From Prorocentrum cordatum (taxonomy: Eukaryota; Sar; Dinophyceae; Prorocentrales; Prorocentraceae), in contig CAUYUJ010019871.1 of assembly GCA_963575745.1 (NCBI GenBank), forward strand, positions 202,501 through 266,500: a stretch of 64,000 nt of DNA, in the 5' to 3' direction. Below are positions 54,213-64,000 of this stretch, in pieces. Within the stretch, counting starts at the first letter, position 1; each line of letters opens with the position of its first letter. Both the position numbers and the translations under genes were made by a program. The notes beneath the pieces were generated by a model. It worked only from the letters and a program-made list of their open reading frames with translations. It was not told the DNA's origin and made no database searches.

Positions 54213-54760
54213 AGATATTCGCGTCCCCGAGGCCACAATCAAAAAACATTACAAAAGATTCGCGTCCCCGAGGCCATAACCCTCTTAAATTGAAAAATAT
54301 GCGCGTCCCCGAAGCCATTCCCTTGTAATTTACACGATGTGTGCGTCCCCGAGGTCACAAACCCTCGTGAAGTATGCAAGCTTCGCGTCCCCGAAACCAC
54401 AAACCCTCGTAAACTATACAATGCCCGCGCCCCCGAAGCCATAAACCCTCGAACAGTATAGAATATGTGCGTCCCCAGGGCCATAACCCCCTTGCAAATC
54501 ACACCATACTTGCGTCCCACGGCTACACACCCTCGCAACCATACAATATTCGTGTCTCCGAAGCCATAAGCCGTATACAATTATACAGAAGTCGCGCCCC
54601 CGAAGACATACACCTTCTTAAATTACGGGATATGTGCATCCCCGAGGCCATAAACCCTCGTACACTATGCAATAGTCGCGTCCCCGAACCCATGCACCCT
54701 CGTAAATTACACAAGATTCGCGCCTCCGAAGCCATAAACTGTCGTAAATCAATATTGGCC
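54213..54760. repeat. 42-bp satellite, about 13 copies
   Basis: CGCGTCCCCGAGGCCATAAA recurs every 40-43 bp from 54220 to 54720. On the minus strand it reads as a degenerate 14-residue repeat (MASGTRI...LRGF). Confidence 0.92.
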
Positions 54761-54879
54761 CTCGCGTGAATTCCCGACCTTGCTTCACGTCAGCGTCCAG
54801 ACATCTCAACACAGCTCTGGCAAGTCCCATTCTAAGAGAGGGGAGCCGGCGGCATGGGGGCGAAGCCCTTACGGATATA

Positions 54880-54915
54880 ATTCAACAGCAAACAACAACA
54901 ACCACAACCACAACC

Positions 54916-54950
<35 letters not shown>

Positions 54951-54955
54951 CATTT
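54880..54955. repeat. (CAA)n microsatellite
   Basis: ACAACAACCACAACC then (CAA)n, followed by CATTTTACCCGAACG, as also at 57510-57600. Confidence 0.9.
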
Positions 54956-54976
54956 TACCCGAACGCGTGGTGTTCT

Positions 54977-57551
54977 CCCCAGTGCCAGGGTTTTCATACG
55001 AGACCAGGCAATACCCCCACTTCGTGGGGGGGCATTACAAGCTCTACCAAATATCCAAACGACTCTTCGCGACCACCCAAACCCAGCTTCCCGCCCTATG
55101 ACGTTGGGACACTTCACTTCGTGGCGTGCGGACGACCGTGGCTACTACACTGGCGTGGGGTACACACCCACAGAACTTGGTCACTTATTCGGGGCGCGCA
55201 TGTGCCCAGCATGGTGCAATTGTGCCATACAATACATAATACAGAGAGACAGAGAGAGAGACAGAGAGCAGACAGAGAGAGAGACAGAGAGAGCGGAGTT
55301 GGTCACATTTTTGGGTCAAGTTCCTGGGATGATGGGAATACACAACTCTGTTACATTTGATAGTGTGCACGACACACATGAGATGATACGTACTCGCAAG
55401 ATAGTTTGTCACATTTGTGGAATTCCTGGGCGGATGTGGGGATACACAAATACCTTTGTTACCAGTGCTAGACAAGGGAGGCCGCGACAGCTCATGGCCA
55501 TACTGGTCGTACTGGTCGCCTGGGGCTCCAGTCGGCCAAGGGAGGCCGCGACAGCTCTGGGCCATACTGGTCGTCAAGGGCTTTCGCCGACAAAGCCATG
55601 ACCCATCCAAGAACACAGGCGATACCTTGATCCGAGATGGCTACGGATGTGACAGTGATCAGTCGGAGGCTTCCTGGGGCCGCTTGGGGTCCTCTTGGGG
55701 AAGGGGGGAAGCCTCCTGGCGCCGCTTGGGGTCCTCTTGAGGGGCTTTGGGGGGCTTCTTGGAAGCATCTTGGGGCCTCTTGGGGGCTTATTGGGTCCTC
55801 ACGGCGGGCTCTTGGGGCCTCTTGAAGGCCTCCTGGGGCAACCTATGGCGCAACCAGTAGGGGGACGTTTTATTCTCGGCGGCCGAGGGCGCAACCTATG
55901 GCGCAACCAATAGGGGGGCGTTTTATTCTCGGCGGCCGAGGGCGCAACCTATGGCGCAACCGCAAGGGATTATGGCCCCTGGCAGGCGCGCGAACCCCGT
56001 TGCAAGAGCGTGCGAAAGTAGCTCGCGCGAGCTCATGTAACATAAATGTTGGAAAACCATTGGTTGTTTTAGGATTCGGACAGCGCGCGCGGGTGGAAAT
56101 TTTGAAAAGTCGTGCAGGTGTTTTTCGAGGACCTACGGTGCGATTCGTGTGATTTTATGATGCGCGGTGCTAAAATTCTTAAGAACCCAATGGTTTTTGG
56201 AGATTTCGGCGTGCGCGCGCAAAAAACGAATGTGTCCCGCATGGTATTATTTGACAGGGATGATGGCCCTGGCAGGTGCGCAACCGTTGTCGCAGAAGTT
56301 CGAAAAAGTTGCTCGCAAAAGCCCGTTTGACAGAAATGTTTAAAAAGTGTTGGTTTTCCTACGAATCCGCAAGAGCGCGCGGAAGAACATTTTGACAATT
56401 TTTTCTTAAAAAACCATTGGGTTTTTGATGTTTTTATGTTAAAATCGCTACGAAACCTAAGGTTTTGGAAGGATTTCGTCTTGCGCGCACGAATGTCCAC
56501 TTTACCTTATTTTTTGCAAGGGATTCTTGCAATTTGATCAAGTAAGAACAAGAATTTTCATTTTATAGTGTTTTTTGCAAGGGAAAACGGAGTACAACAA
56601 AAAACCGGATCCGGTAACAATCCACTTTTCTGAAGCTTTCGCGAAAAAATGATGAAAATGTAGCTGCGGCCTAGGCGCGGCGCAGGGGGTCGCGCACCAG
56701 GGGTCCCAACAATAATAATTCTTTAGAAGGTTCAACAACAACAACAACAACAATTACTAGCACGTGGGGACACTCCGTTCTCACCAGTGCCAGGGTTTTC
56801 ATAGGAGGCGGGCAATACCCCCACTTTGTGGGGGGGCCGGTTCAAGCTCTACCAAATTTCCAAACGACTCTTCGCCACCACCCACACCCAGCTTCCCGCC
56901 CTATGACGTTCGGACACTTCACTTCGTGGCATGCGGACGACCGTGGCTACTATTCAGGGCCCCGCGGCCGACGACGACGGCGTGCGCGCGCGAAGAAAAA
57001 ACGAATGTGTCCCGCATGGTATTATTTGACAGGGATGATGGCCCTGGCAGGTGCGCAACCGTTGTTGCAGAAGTTCGAAAAAGTTGCTCGCAAAAGCCCG
57101 TTTGACAGAAATGTTTAAAAAGTGTTGGGTTTCCTACGAATCCGCAAGAGCGCGCGGGATGAAATTTTGACATTTTTTTGTTGAAAAACCATTGGTTTTT
57201 ATGTTTTTATGTTAAAATCGCTACGAACACTAAGGTTTTGGAAGGATTTCGTCTTGCGCGCGCGAATGTCCACTTTACCTTGTTTTTTGCAAGGGATTCT
57301 TGAAGTTTGGTTATGTTAGAACAAGAAATGTCCACTTTAGCTTATTCTTTGCAAGGGAAAGCGGGGGGCAACAAAACAACCGGATCTGGTACACATCGTT
57401 TTGCCTGAGGCTTCCTCACGAAAATGATGAAAATGTGGCTGCGGCCTAGGCGCGGCGAGGGGGGCGCGCACCAGGGGGCCCAACAATAATTATTCTTTAG
57501 AAGTAATAATATTCAACAATAACAACAACCACAACCACAACAACAACAACC

Positions 57552-57583
<32 letters not shown>

Positions 57584-58750
57584 CATTTTACCCGAACGCT
57601 CAGTGTTCTCACCAGTGCCAGGGTTTTCATGCGACGCGAGACAATACCCCCACTTCGTGGGGGGGCAGTTCAAGCTCTACCAAATATCCAAACGACTCTT
57701 CGCGACCACCCAAACCCAGCTTCCCGCCCTATGACGTTGGGACACTTCACTTCGTGGCGTGCGGACGACCGTGGCTACTACACTGGCGTGGGGTACACAC
57801 CCACAGAACTTGGTCACTTATTCGGGGCGCGCGTGTGCCCAGCATCCTGCAATTGTGACATACAATACATGACACAGACAGACAGAGAGAGAGACAGAGA
57901 GCAGACAGAGAGAGAGACAGAGAGAGCGGAGTTGGTCACATTTTTGGGGCAAGTTCCTGAGATCGTCGTGTTTTTTGTTGGTCTTGCGCGCGCGAATGTC
58001 CACTTTACTTTTTTTTGCAAGGGAATATTGATTATGTTAGAACAAAAAAAAGTAGGTCGCGCGAGCTCATGTAACATAAATGTTGAAAAACCATTGGTTT
58101 TGTGGGAGTCGGACAGCGCGCGCGGGATGAAATTTGGACATTTTTTTTTGAAAAACCATTGGGTTTTTGATGTTTTTATGTTGAAATCGTTACGAAACCT
58201 AAGGTTCTGGAAGGATTTCGTCTTGCGCGCGCGAATGTCCACTTTACCTTATTTTTTGCAAGGGATTATTGAAATTTGATTATGTTAGAACAAGAAAAAG
58301 TAGCTCGCGCGAGCTCATGTAACATAAATGTTGAAAAACCATTGGTTTTGTGGGATTCGGACAGCGCGCGCGGAAGGACATTTTGACAATTTTTTCTTAA
58401 AAAACCATTGGGTTTTTGATGTTTTTATGTTAAAATCGTTACGAAACCTAAGGTTTTGGAAGGATTTCGTCTTGCGAGCGCGAATGTCCACTTTACCTTA
58501 TTTTTTGCAAGGGATTCTTGAAATTTGATCAACTAAGAACAAGAATTTTCATTTTCTAGTGTTTTTTGCAAGGGAAAACGAGCGTCAACAAAAAACCGGA
58601 TCCGGTAATCCACTTTTCTGAAGCTTTCGCAGAAAAATGATGAAAATGTAGCTGCGGCCTAGGTTTTGGAGGGGGGTCGCGCACCAGGGGCCCCAACAAT
58701 AATTATTCTTTAAGAAGTAATAATGTTCAACAACAACAACAACAACCATT
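54977..58750. repeat. AT-richer block of local repeats
   Basis: Three unit types recur. X (AATACCCCCACTTCGTGGGG..., about 160 bp) lies at 54977, 56795 and 57617. Y (AAAACCATTGG...GAATGTCCACTTTACC) lies at 56390, 57180, 58140 and 58390, the last two 248 bp apart. Z (GATGGCCCTGGCAGGTGCGC) lies at 56260 and 57040. A 53-bp repeat (ACCTATGGCGCAACC) is at 55841, 55894 and 55947. GAGA runs lie at 55243-55297 and 57876-57930. Family L units occupy 55660-55840. Confidence 0.85.
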
Positions 58751-58778
58751 ATCCCGGCAAAGCAACCTAACAGCGATG

Positions 58779-59348
58779 TGTAGAAGCATATCTGAAAGCA
58801 TTCCCCTTAAGATTCAGATGAAAATCCAGTTGTAGAATTCTGCTGTTCTCGCAGTCGTAGTCGCATTCGCGATGACAGTCGCAGCGGCAACGGCAGTCGC
58901 AGTCACAGCCTCAGCCTCAGCCTGCCTCAGCCTCAGCCTCAGCCTGCCTCAGCCTCAGCCTGCCTCAGCCTCAGCCTCAGCCTGCTTCAGCCTCAGCCTC
59001 AGTCTGCCTTCAGCCTCGGCCTCAGCCTCAGCCTGCCTCAGCCTCAGCCTGCATCAGCCTCAGCCTCAGCCTCAGCCTGCCTCAGCATCAGCCTGCCTCA
59101 GCCTCAGCCTCAGCCTGCCTCAGCCTCAGCCTCAGTCTGCTTCAGCCTCAGCCTCAGTCTGCCTTCAGCCTCGGCCTCAGCCTCAGCCTGCCTCAGCCTC
59201 AGCCTGCCTCGGCCGCAGCATCAGCCTGCCTCAGCATTCAAAATGTGGCCCAGGAATGGAGTTCTGGGAACTAGAAGAACACGAAGTGGCCTACAGTTGG
59301 CTCCGGGCATTCAAAATCATGCCCAGGAATGGAGTTCTGGGAACTTGA
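58779..59348 (+). pseudogene. Copy 1 of signal-peptide-like repeat ORF, stopped early
   Basis: The ATG equivalent to the copy 2 start is present, but TCG of copy 2 is TAG here (58833-58835), stopping the frame after 19 codons. The downstream frame remains open from an internal ATG near 58872. See the intact copy at 59751. Confidence 0.3.
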
Positions 59349-59750
59349 AGAGCACGAAGTGGCCTACAGTTGGCTCCGGGCATCCAAAATGTGGCCCGGG
59401 AATGGAGTTCTGGGAAATCGAAGAGCACGAAGTGGCCTACAGTTGGCTCCGGGCATCCAAAATGTGGCCCGGGAATGGAGTTCTGGGAAGTCGATGACCA
59501 CGAAGTGGCCTACAGTTGGCTCCGGGCATCCAAAATGTACGCCGGGGATGGAGTTCTAGCAGCGCCAAGAGCGATTTTGCGAGGATGTCCCAAGCGATTT
59601 CGGCTTCGGCGGCAGCCGCGGCGGCAGCCTGTCAGGGTCCCGCCCCGACCCCCCTGTGGAGTCATCTGCTGCTCTCTTTTGAGACCACTAGAAAACTATC
59701 AGCAAAAGCTTAGGTAAAAACAATTATCCCGGCAAAGCAACCTAACAGCG

Positions 59751-60323
59751 ATGTGTAAGAGCATATCTGAAAGCATTCCCCTTAAGATTCAGATGAAAAT
59801 CCAGTTGTCGAATTCTGCTGTTCTCGCAGTCGTAGTCGCATTCGCGATGACAGTCGTAGCGGCAACGGCAGTCGCAGTCACAGCCTCAGCCTCAGCCTGC
59901 CTCAGCCTCAGCCTCAGCCTGCCTCAGCCTCAGCCTGCCTCAGCCTCAGCCTCAGCCTGCTTCAGCCTCAGCCTCAGTCTGCCTTCAGCCTCGGCCTCAG
60001 CCTCAGCCTGCCTCAGCCTCAGCCTGCATCAGCCTCAGCCTCAGCCTCAGCCTGCCTCAGCATCAGCCTGCTTCAGCCTCAGCCTCAGCCTGCCTCAGCC
60101 TCAGCCTCAGTCTGCTTCAGCCTCAGCCTCAGTCTGCCTTCAGCCTCGGCCTCAGCCTCAGCCTGCCTCAGCCTCAGCCTGCCTCGGCCGCAGCATCAGC
60201 CTGCCTCAGCATTCAAAATGTGGCCCAGGAATGGAGTTCTGGGAACTAGAAGAACACGAAGTGGCCTACAGTTGGCTCCGGGCATTCAAAATCATGCCCA
60301 GGAATGGAGTTCTGGGAACTTGA
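59751..60323 (+). CDS. Candidate ORF with signal-peptide-like start and Ser/Ala/Pro/Gln repeats
   Basis: ATG to stop, 190 residues. The segment MKIQLSNSAVLAVVVAFAMT followed by VVAATAVAVTASASA resembles a signal peptide (short basic start, long hydrophobic core, small residues). The body is SASACLSLSLSLPQPQ-type repeat from (CTCAGC)n; the C-terminus is the 73-bp repeat (KCGPGMEFWELEEHEVAYSW). The repeat body is open in all frames, so only the N-terminus argues for coding. No family recognised. Confidence 0.28.
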   Translation: MCKSISESIPLKIQMKIQLSNSAVLAVVVAFAMTVVAATAVAVTASASACLSLSLSLPQPQPASASASACFSLSLSLPSASASASACLSLSLHQPQPQPQPASASACFSLSLSLPQPQPQSASASASVCLQPRPQPQPASASACLGRSISLPQHSKCGPGMEFWELEEHEVAYSWLRAFKIMPRNGVLGT

Positions 60324-60692
60324 AGAGCACGAAGTGGCCTACAGTTGGCTCCGGGCATCCAAAATGTGGCCCGGGAATGGAGTTCTGGGAAATCGAAGAG
60401 CACGAAGTGGCCTACAGTTGGCTCCGGGCATCCAAAATGTGGCCCGGGAATGGAGTTCTGGGAAGTCGAAGAGCACGAAGTGGCCTACAGTTGGCTCCGG
60501 GCATCCAAAATGTGGCCCGGGAATGGAGTTCTGGGAGCACCAAGAGCGATTTTGCGAGGATGTCCCAAGCGATTTCGGCTTCGGCGGCAGCCGCGGCGGC
60601 AGCCTGTCCGGGTCCCGCCCCGACCCCCCTGTGGAGTCATCTGCTGCTCTCTTTTGAGACCACTAGAAACCTATCAGCAAGAGCTGTTAGGT

Positions 60693-60768
<76 letters not shown>

Positions 60769-60814
60769 GCAACAACAACAACAACAACAACACCAACAAC
60801 AACGACAACAACAA

Positions 60815-60849
<35 letters not shown>

Positions 60850-60881
60850 ACATCAACATCAACAACACCAACCACAACACC

Positions 60882-60919
<38 letters not shown>

Positions 60920-60933
60920 GAATAACAACAATC

Positions 60934-60966
<33 letters not shown>

Positions 60967-61338
60967 CCAACAACAACAACAACAACCACAGCAATAACGA
61001 CAACAATCACAACAACAACAATAACAACAACAACAACCACAACAGCAGCAGCAGCAAAAACAACAACAACAACAACGACGACAACAACAACAATAGTAAT
61101 AATAAAGATAACAGCAACAGCAACAGCAACAGCAACACCAACACTAATACCAACACCAACACCAACAACACCAAGAGCAACAACAGCAACAGCAGCAACA
61201 AAAATAACACCAACACCACCAACACCACCACCAACAACAACAACCACAACAACAGCAGCAGCAACAACATAACATACAATTACAGAAGCAGCAGCAACAG
61301 CAGCAACAGAAACAGCAACGGCAATAACAACAACAACC

Positions 61339-61370
<32 letters not shown>

Positions 61371-61375
61371 GACGA
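60693..61375. repeat. (CAA)n/(CAG) array
   Basis: About 650 bp of CAA with CAG, CAC and AAT variants, then (GAC)n at 61338-61383. It creates a 407-codon Asn-rich frame (60345-61568), not treated as a gene. Confidence 0.94.
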
Positions 61376-62525
61376 CGACGACGCGCCGCGCCTCGCCGCG
61401 GCAGCGAGCAGCTCCACCAGCACCATCGCCATCATCGCCGTCCGCACCGCCGTGGGGGCCGCCGCCCCAGCACTGGCGCCTCGGAAGGCCACGGACACTC
61501 CGCTACCGGCACCAGAATCGAGGACCGACAAAACAGCCTTTAGCAGAACGCCCTGTAGTGGAAGCTAGCAGGGGCACTCCACGCGCGCGGCACCGCATTC
61601 CGAGTGGGCCCGGGCGGGATAGCCACTCGGCGCCCAGAAGCAAGCGAATGCACCTGGCAAGCCACACGTCGATCAGCAGACCGACTGGGGACTGCACTGG
61701 CGCACTCGTATGCCAATGTCGTGTGAAGCCACGCAGATTTCCTGTCGACTCGTCTGGGTGGGCGCTCTCTCGATGAATGCTCCCGCGCGCCAGGCTCCGC
61801 CACAAAACCGCCCACGAGCTGTCACTGGCTCGTGGAAGGCCCGCAGCAGGTGGTCGTCCCCGCCAGATCGATCCGCGCGGGCCTCGTGGCCCGGGACCGA
61901 GCGCATTCGCCCCCTGTGAGACAAGGGCCGATCCAGGACCTCAGGCCAAGATCCGAGCTAGATCTTGGGACGCCCAGGAATGGGTGCAGTACGGGAAAAA
62001 TGGGTACGAGGCCCAACAGCACATGCTCTGCCACAACGCACGGCGGCCGCTGTTGGGGATGCGGCCTTCTGTCTCCATTGCGCGACGTCCGCGGGGACAG
62101 CGACAACGAGCCCTGTTCAAAATAAACGCGAACTAATGTCGGTCTTCATACCTACTATTTCCGTTGTTCTTCGCGGGGGGATCCCTGGCGTCACGAGCAC
62201 AAACTGTTAGATTCAAGGCGCCTGAGCGACAAGGTGTCAGAGGTTGCCTCAAAAGTGGGTCTAGAACTCCAGTCGGCCACAGAGTGATGACTAGGACCAA
62301 GGCGTCGAGGGTTTCAAACTACTGAGTCCGAGGCGCCTGGGCGACAAAAACTGGAAGCTGCGAGATGTCCGTTCGTTCGGTCCCGTCCGCCCCGCCCGCC
62401 CTGGTCTCCCGCCTGCGCGTTCGTCGTCGTCTGCCTGCTTCTCCCCTCCTGCTCCCCCTCCGACGGGCAGCCCGGCCTCCCTGCAGGGACCAGCGTGGCG
62501 GCGCGTGCGGGGCTCTCGTTCCCAG
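61376..62525. other. Low-repeat DNA, no gene decided
   Basis: Frames open on both strands; the best plus piece is about 61930-62136 (...DAQEWVQYGKNGYEAQQHM...). No splice pair or domain recognised. Confidence 0.35.
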
Positions 62526-62690
62526 ACATGCGACGTCCTGACTTTCCCAGGACGGCGTCCCCAGAAGTCCAGATCCCTTCCCTGGGGCCAGCTCTTCATC
62601 CTGAGGCGTTTCTTGACGGCCCCGAGGCCCGGTAAAGGCCCCGAGGGGCTGAAAGCAGCGAAAATCCCTGCCGCCCTGATTTCTTTTACG
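62526..62690. mobile_element. Family J element, copy 2, degraded
   Basis: TTTCTTGACGGCCCCGAGGC, TTCATCCTGAGGCG and GCCCTGATTTCTTTTACGACC match 35106-35274 in order. Confidence 0.55.
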
Positions 62691-62743
62691 ACCTTAAGAA
62701 CTATGTTTTTAGAACATGAACTCGATGTGTGAAAACGAGACAG

Positions 62744-62992
62744 TCCTGGCCAGAAATGTTCTAAGACCATTTCGCGGGAACCACAAACAGACCTTAGAAC
62801 AGTGTGTGGTGGGGCTATGAAAACAGGGCCAGGATCGGGATAAGTCGCTCCAGAGCGTCCCGGAGTGCTCTCAGAGCGTTCCGGAACGCTCTATAGAGCG
62901 GCCGCGGCGCCCAACACATCCTCCAAGCCCGCCGATCCTCAGAGATTTCGAGTCATCCCGATCCGATTTTGTCCCGATCTTCGCGTCGTTTT
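62744..62992 (+). repeat. Left arm of long inverted repeat
   Basis: About 249 bp nearly identical to the reverse complement of 63539-63788, including CGGGATAAGTCGCTCCAGAG and TCTATAGAGCGGCCGCGGCG. Confidence 0.95.
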
Positions 62993-63350
62993 ACTATAGC
63001 CGAGCCGGGACGCTTCGCCACTGCTCGAGTCCGGGGTCTTCGCGCTCCCCCCTCCCCTGACCTTCCAGAGAGCTATTGTTCAGCACTGGAGGCCTAAAAA
63101 CCTTACAGACTGGGCGAAACAGCCCAAAACCAAGACGTAGAGAATAGCTCTGGGATAGGGCTTCAAGTCGCGGGCTACGTTTGTTGGCCCTCTTGGAAGG
63201 TCAGGGCCACTCCGCAGCCGCTCCCACCGCACCGGAGCTCGCCCCGCCGCCGAGGCCGATGGCCGAGCTCCGAGCTCGGCCCGCCGGCCTCGGGCCGTCG
63301 AGGGGGGGCCCGGGGCCCCCGCCGCTGCGGGGGCCGACCCCCGCGGCGGC

Positions 63351-63517
63351 GACTACCTACCAGACCACCCCAGCCCAACCCGAAGACCCGAATTTCGGGT
63401 TGGGGGGGTACGGGTTCCCTACGTGTCTTCTCGATGTTCCCCGGCCCCCCCCCCCACAAGAAATGGAAGGCAAATTGGGGCCTTCGGGTTGGGTTGGGGT
63501 GGTTTGGTGGGTGGTGA
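63351..63517. mobile_element. Family D TIR element, copy 2
   Basis: GACTACCTACCAGACCACCC ... GTTTGGTGGGTGGTGA, inside the spacer of the long inverted repeat and flanked by GGC-rich sequence. Confidence 0.85.
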
Positions 63518-63538
63518 GGCGGCGGGCCCTGGGCGCTC

Positions 63539-63788
63539 AAAACGACGCGAAGATCGGGACAAAATCGGATCGGGATGACTCGAAATCTCTGAGGATCGGC
63601 GGGTTCGGAGGATGTGTTGGGCGCCGCGGCCGCTCTATAGAGCGTTCCGGAACGCTCTGAGAGCGCTCCGGGACGCTCTGGAGCGACTTATCCCGATCCT
63701 AGGCCTGTTTTCATAGCCCCACCAAACACTGTTCTAAGGTCTGTTTGTGGTTCCCGCGAAATGGTCTTAGAACATTTCTGGCTAGGAC
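63539..63788 (-). repeat. Right arm of long inverted repeat
   Basis: Inverted counterpart of 62744-62992 with a 546-bp spacer. Confidence 0.95.
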
Positions 63789-63791
63789 TGT

Positions 63792-63865
63792 CGGGATAAG
63801 TCGCTCCAGAGCGTTCCGGAACGCTATGAGAGCGCTCCGGAACGCTCTGGAGCGATTCATCCCGA
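63792..63865. mobile_element. Foldback hairpin
   Basis: CGGGATAAGTCGCTCCAGAG at left pairs with CTCTGGAGCGATTCATCCCG at right, with further complementarity through TTCCGGAACGC. It repeats part of the arm sequence. Confidence 0.85.
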
Positions 63866-64000
63866 TCCTAGCCCTGTTTTAGGCGCTGGGGCCGACCCCC
63901 GCCGAGCGGGGGTCGACCCCCGCGGCGGCGGGGCATCGGCGCCGTGCTCGGCCAAATACGACGCGACCGGGCCGACGCAGCGCCGACCGGCCGAGCTCTG

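Larger units (their letters stand above)
58751..60690. repeat. 975-bp tandem duplication
   Basis: ATCCCGGCAAAGCAACC begins at 58751 and 59726. Each copy contains a (CTCAGC)n block, then 73-bp repeats (CATCCAAAATGTGGCCCGGG at 59381, 59454 and 59527 in copy 1), and ends CAAAAGCTTAGGTAA or similar. The copies are nearly identical. Confidence 0.95.

Noticed and set aside
56069-58242. Repeated 140-codon minus ORFs with shared text
   Set aside because: They are copies of local repeat units Y and Z, broken differently in each copy, with no sign of frame conservation.
60345-61568. 407-codon Asn-rich ORF
   Set aside because: Produced by 73-bp repeats plus (CAA)n and (GAC)n; no non-repetitive core apart from an Ala-rich tail.

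Overview
The window looks like nuclear DNA of a eukaryote with a large, GC-rich, repeat-swollen genome. A dinoflagellate is my best guess; this is inference. The sequence shows no bacterial-type gene organisation, long trinucleotide arrays, and many short terminal-inverted-repeat (TIR) elements next to short, GC3-rich coding-like islands with plausible splice sites. Introner-type TIR elements that create introns are known from dinoflagellates. No spliced-leader, rRNA, tRNA, DVNP or other diagnostic gene was found. No protein here could be named from sequence, so every coding call is provisional and gene symbols are left empty.

Layout. 0-6 kb: low-repeat DNA with coding-like remnants, mostly minus strand at 3.7-5.9 kb. 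6-19 kb: TCC/GGA arrays, TIR elements, a 2.1-kb composite element with a perfect 8-bp target-site duplication (7.26-9.36 kb), and minus-strand exon candidates (10.2, 10.8, 12.9-14.5 kb). 19-28 kb: a tandem repeat split by a TA-flanked element, the best multi-exon model of the window (minus strand, 20.57-22.35 kb), and further minus-strand islands (24.4-26.1 kb). 28-41 kb: plus-strand islands at 28.7-29.3 kb, long (GAT)n/(CAT)n arrays, and TIR elements clustered at 31.9-38.4 kb. 41-45 kb: a minus-strand terminal exon with tandem CxxC motifs, then a compact pile-up of four elements. 45-54 kb: four copies of a 0.6-0.9-kb dispersed repeat, GC-rich minisatellites and (GAC)n. 54-61.4 kb: 42-bp satellite, an AT-richer block of local repeats, a 975-bp tandem duplication and (CAA)n. 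62.7-63.9 kb: a long inverted repeat around another TIR element.

Main themes. (1) At least ten dispersed TIR or foldback families of about 120-250 bp are present in two or more copies. Family A has 8-bp target duplications; family G starts CAGT and sits at TA. (2) Several elements lie inside or at the edge of coding-like frames, and removing the element plus one target copy rejoins the frame (7.1/9.4 kb and 13.0/13.2 kb). This is what introner-like insertion predicts. (3) Most long open frames are artefacts of repeats whose units have no stop codon in any frame; these are listed as rejected. Most convincing coding-like islands between 7 and 27 kb read on the minus strand, which fits one or a few long, intron-rich minus-strand genes, but RNA data would be needed to show it.
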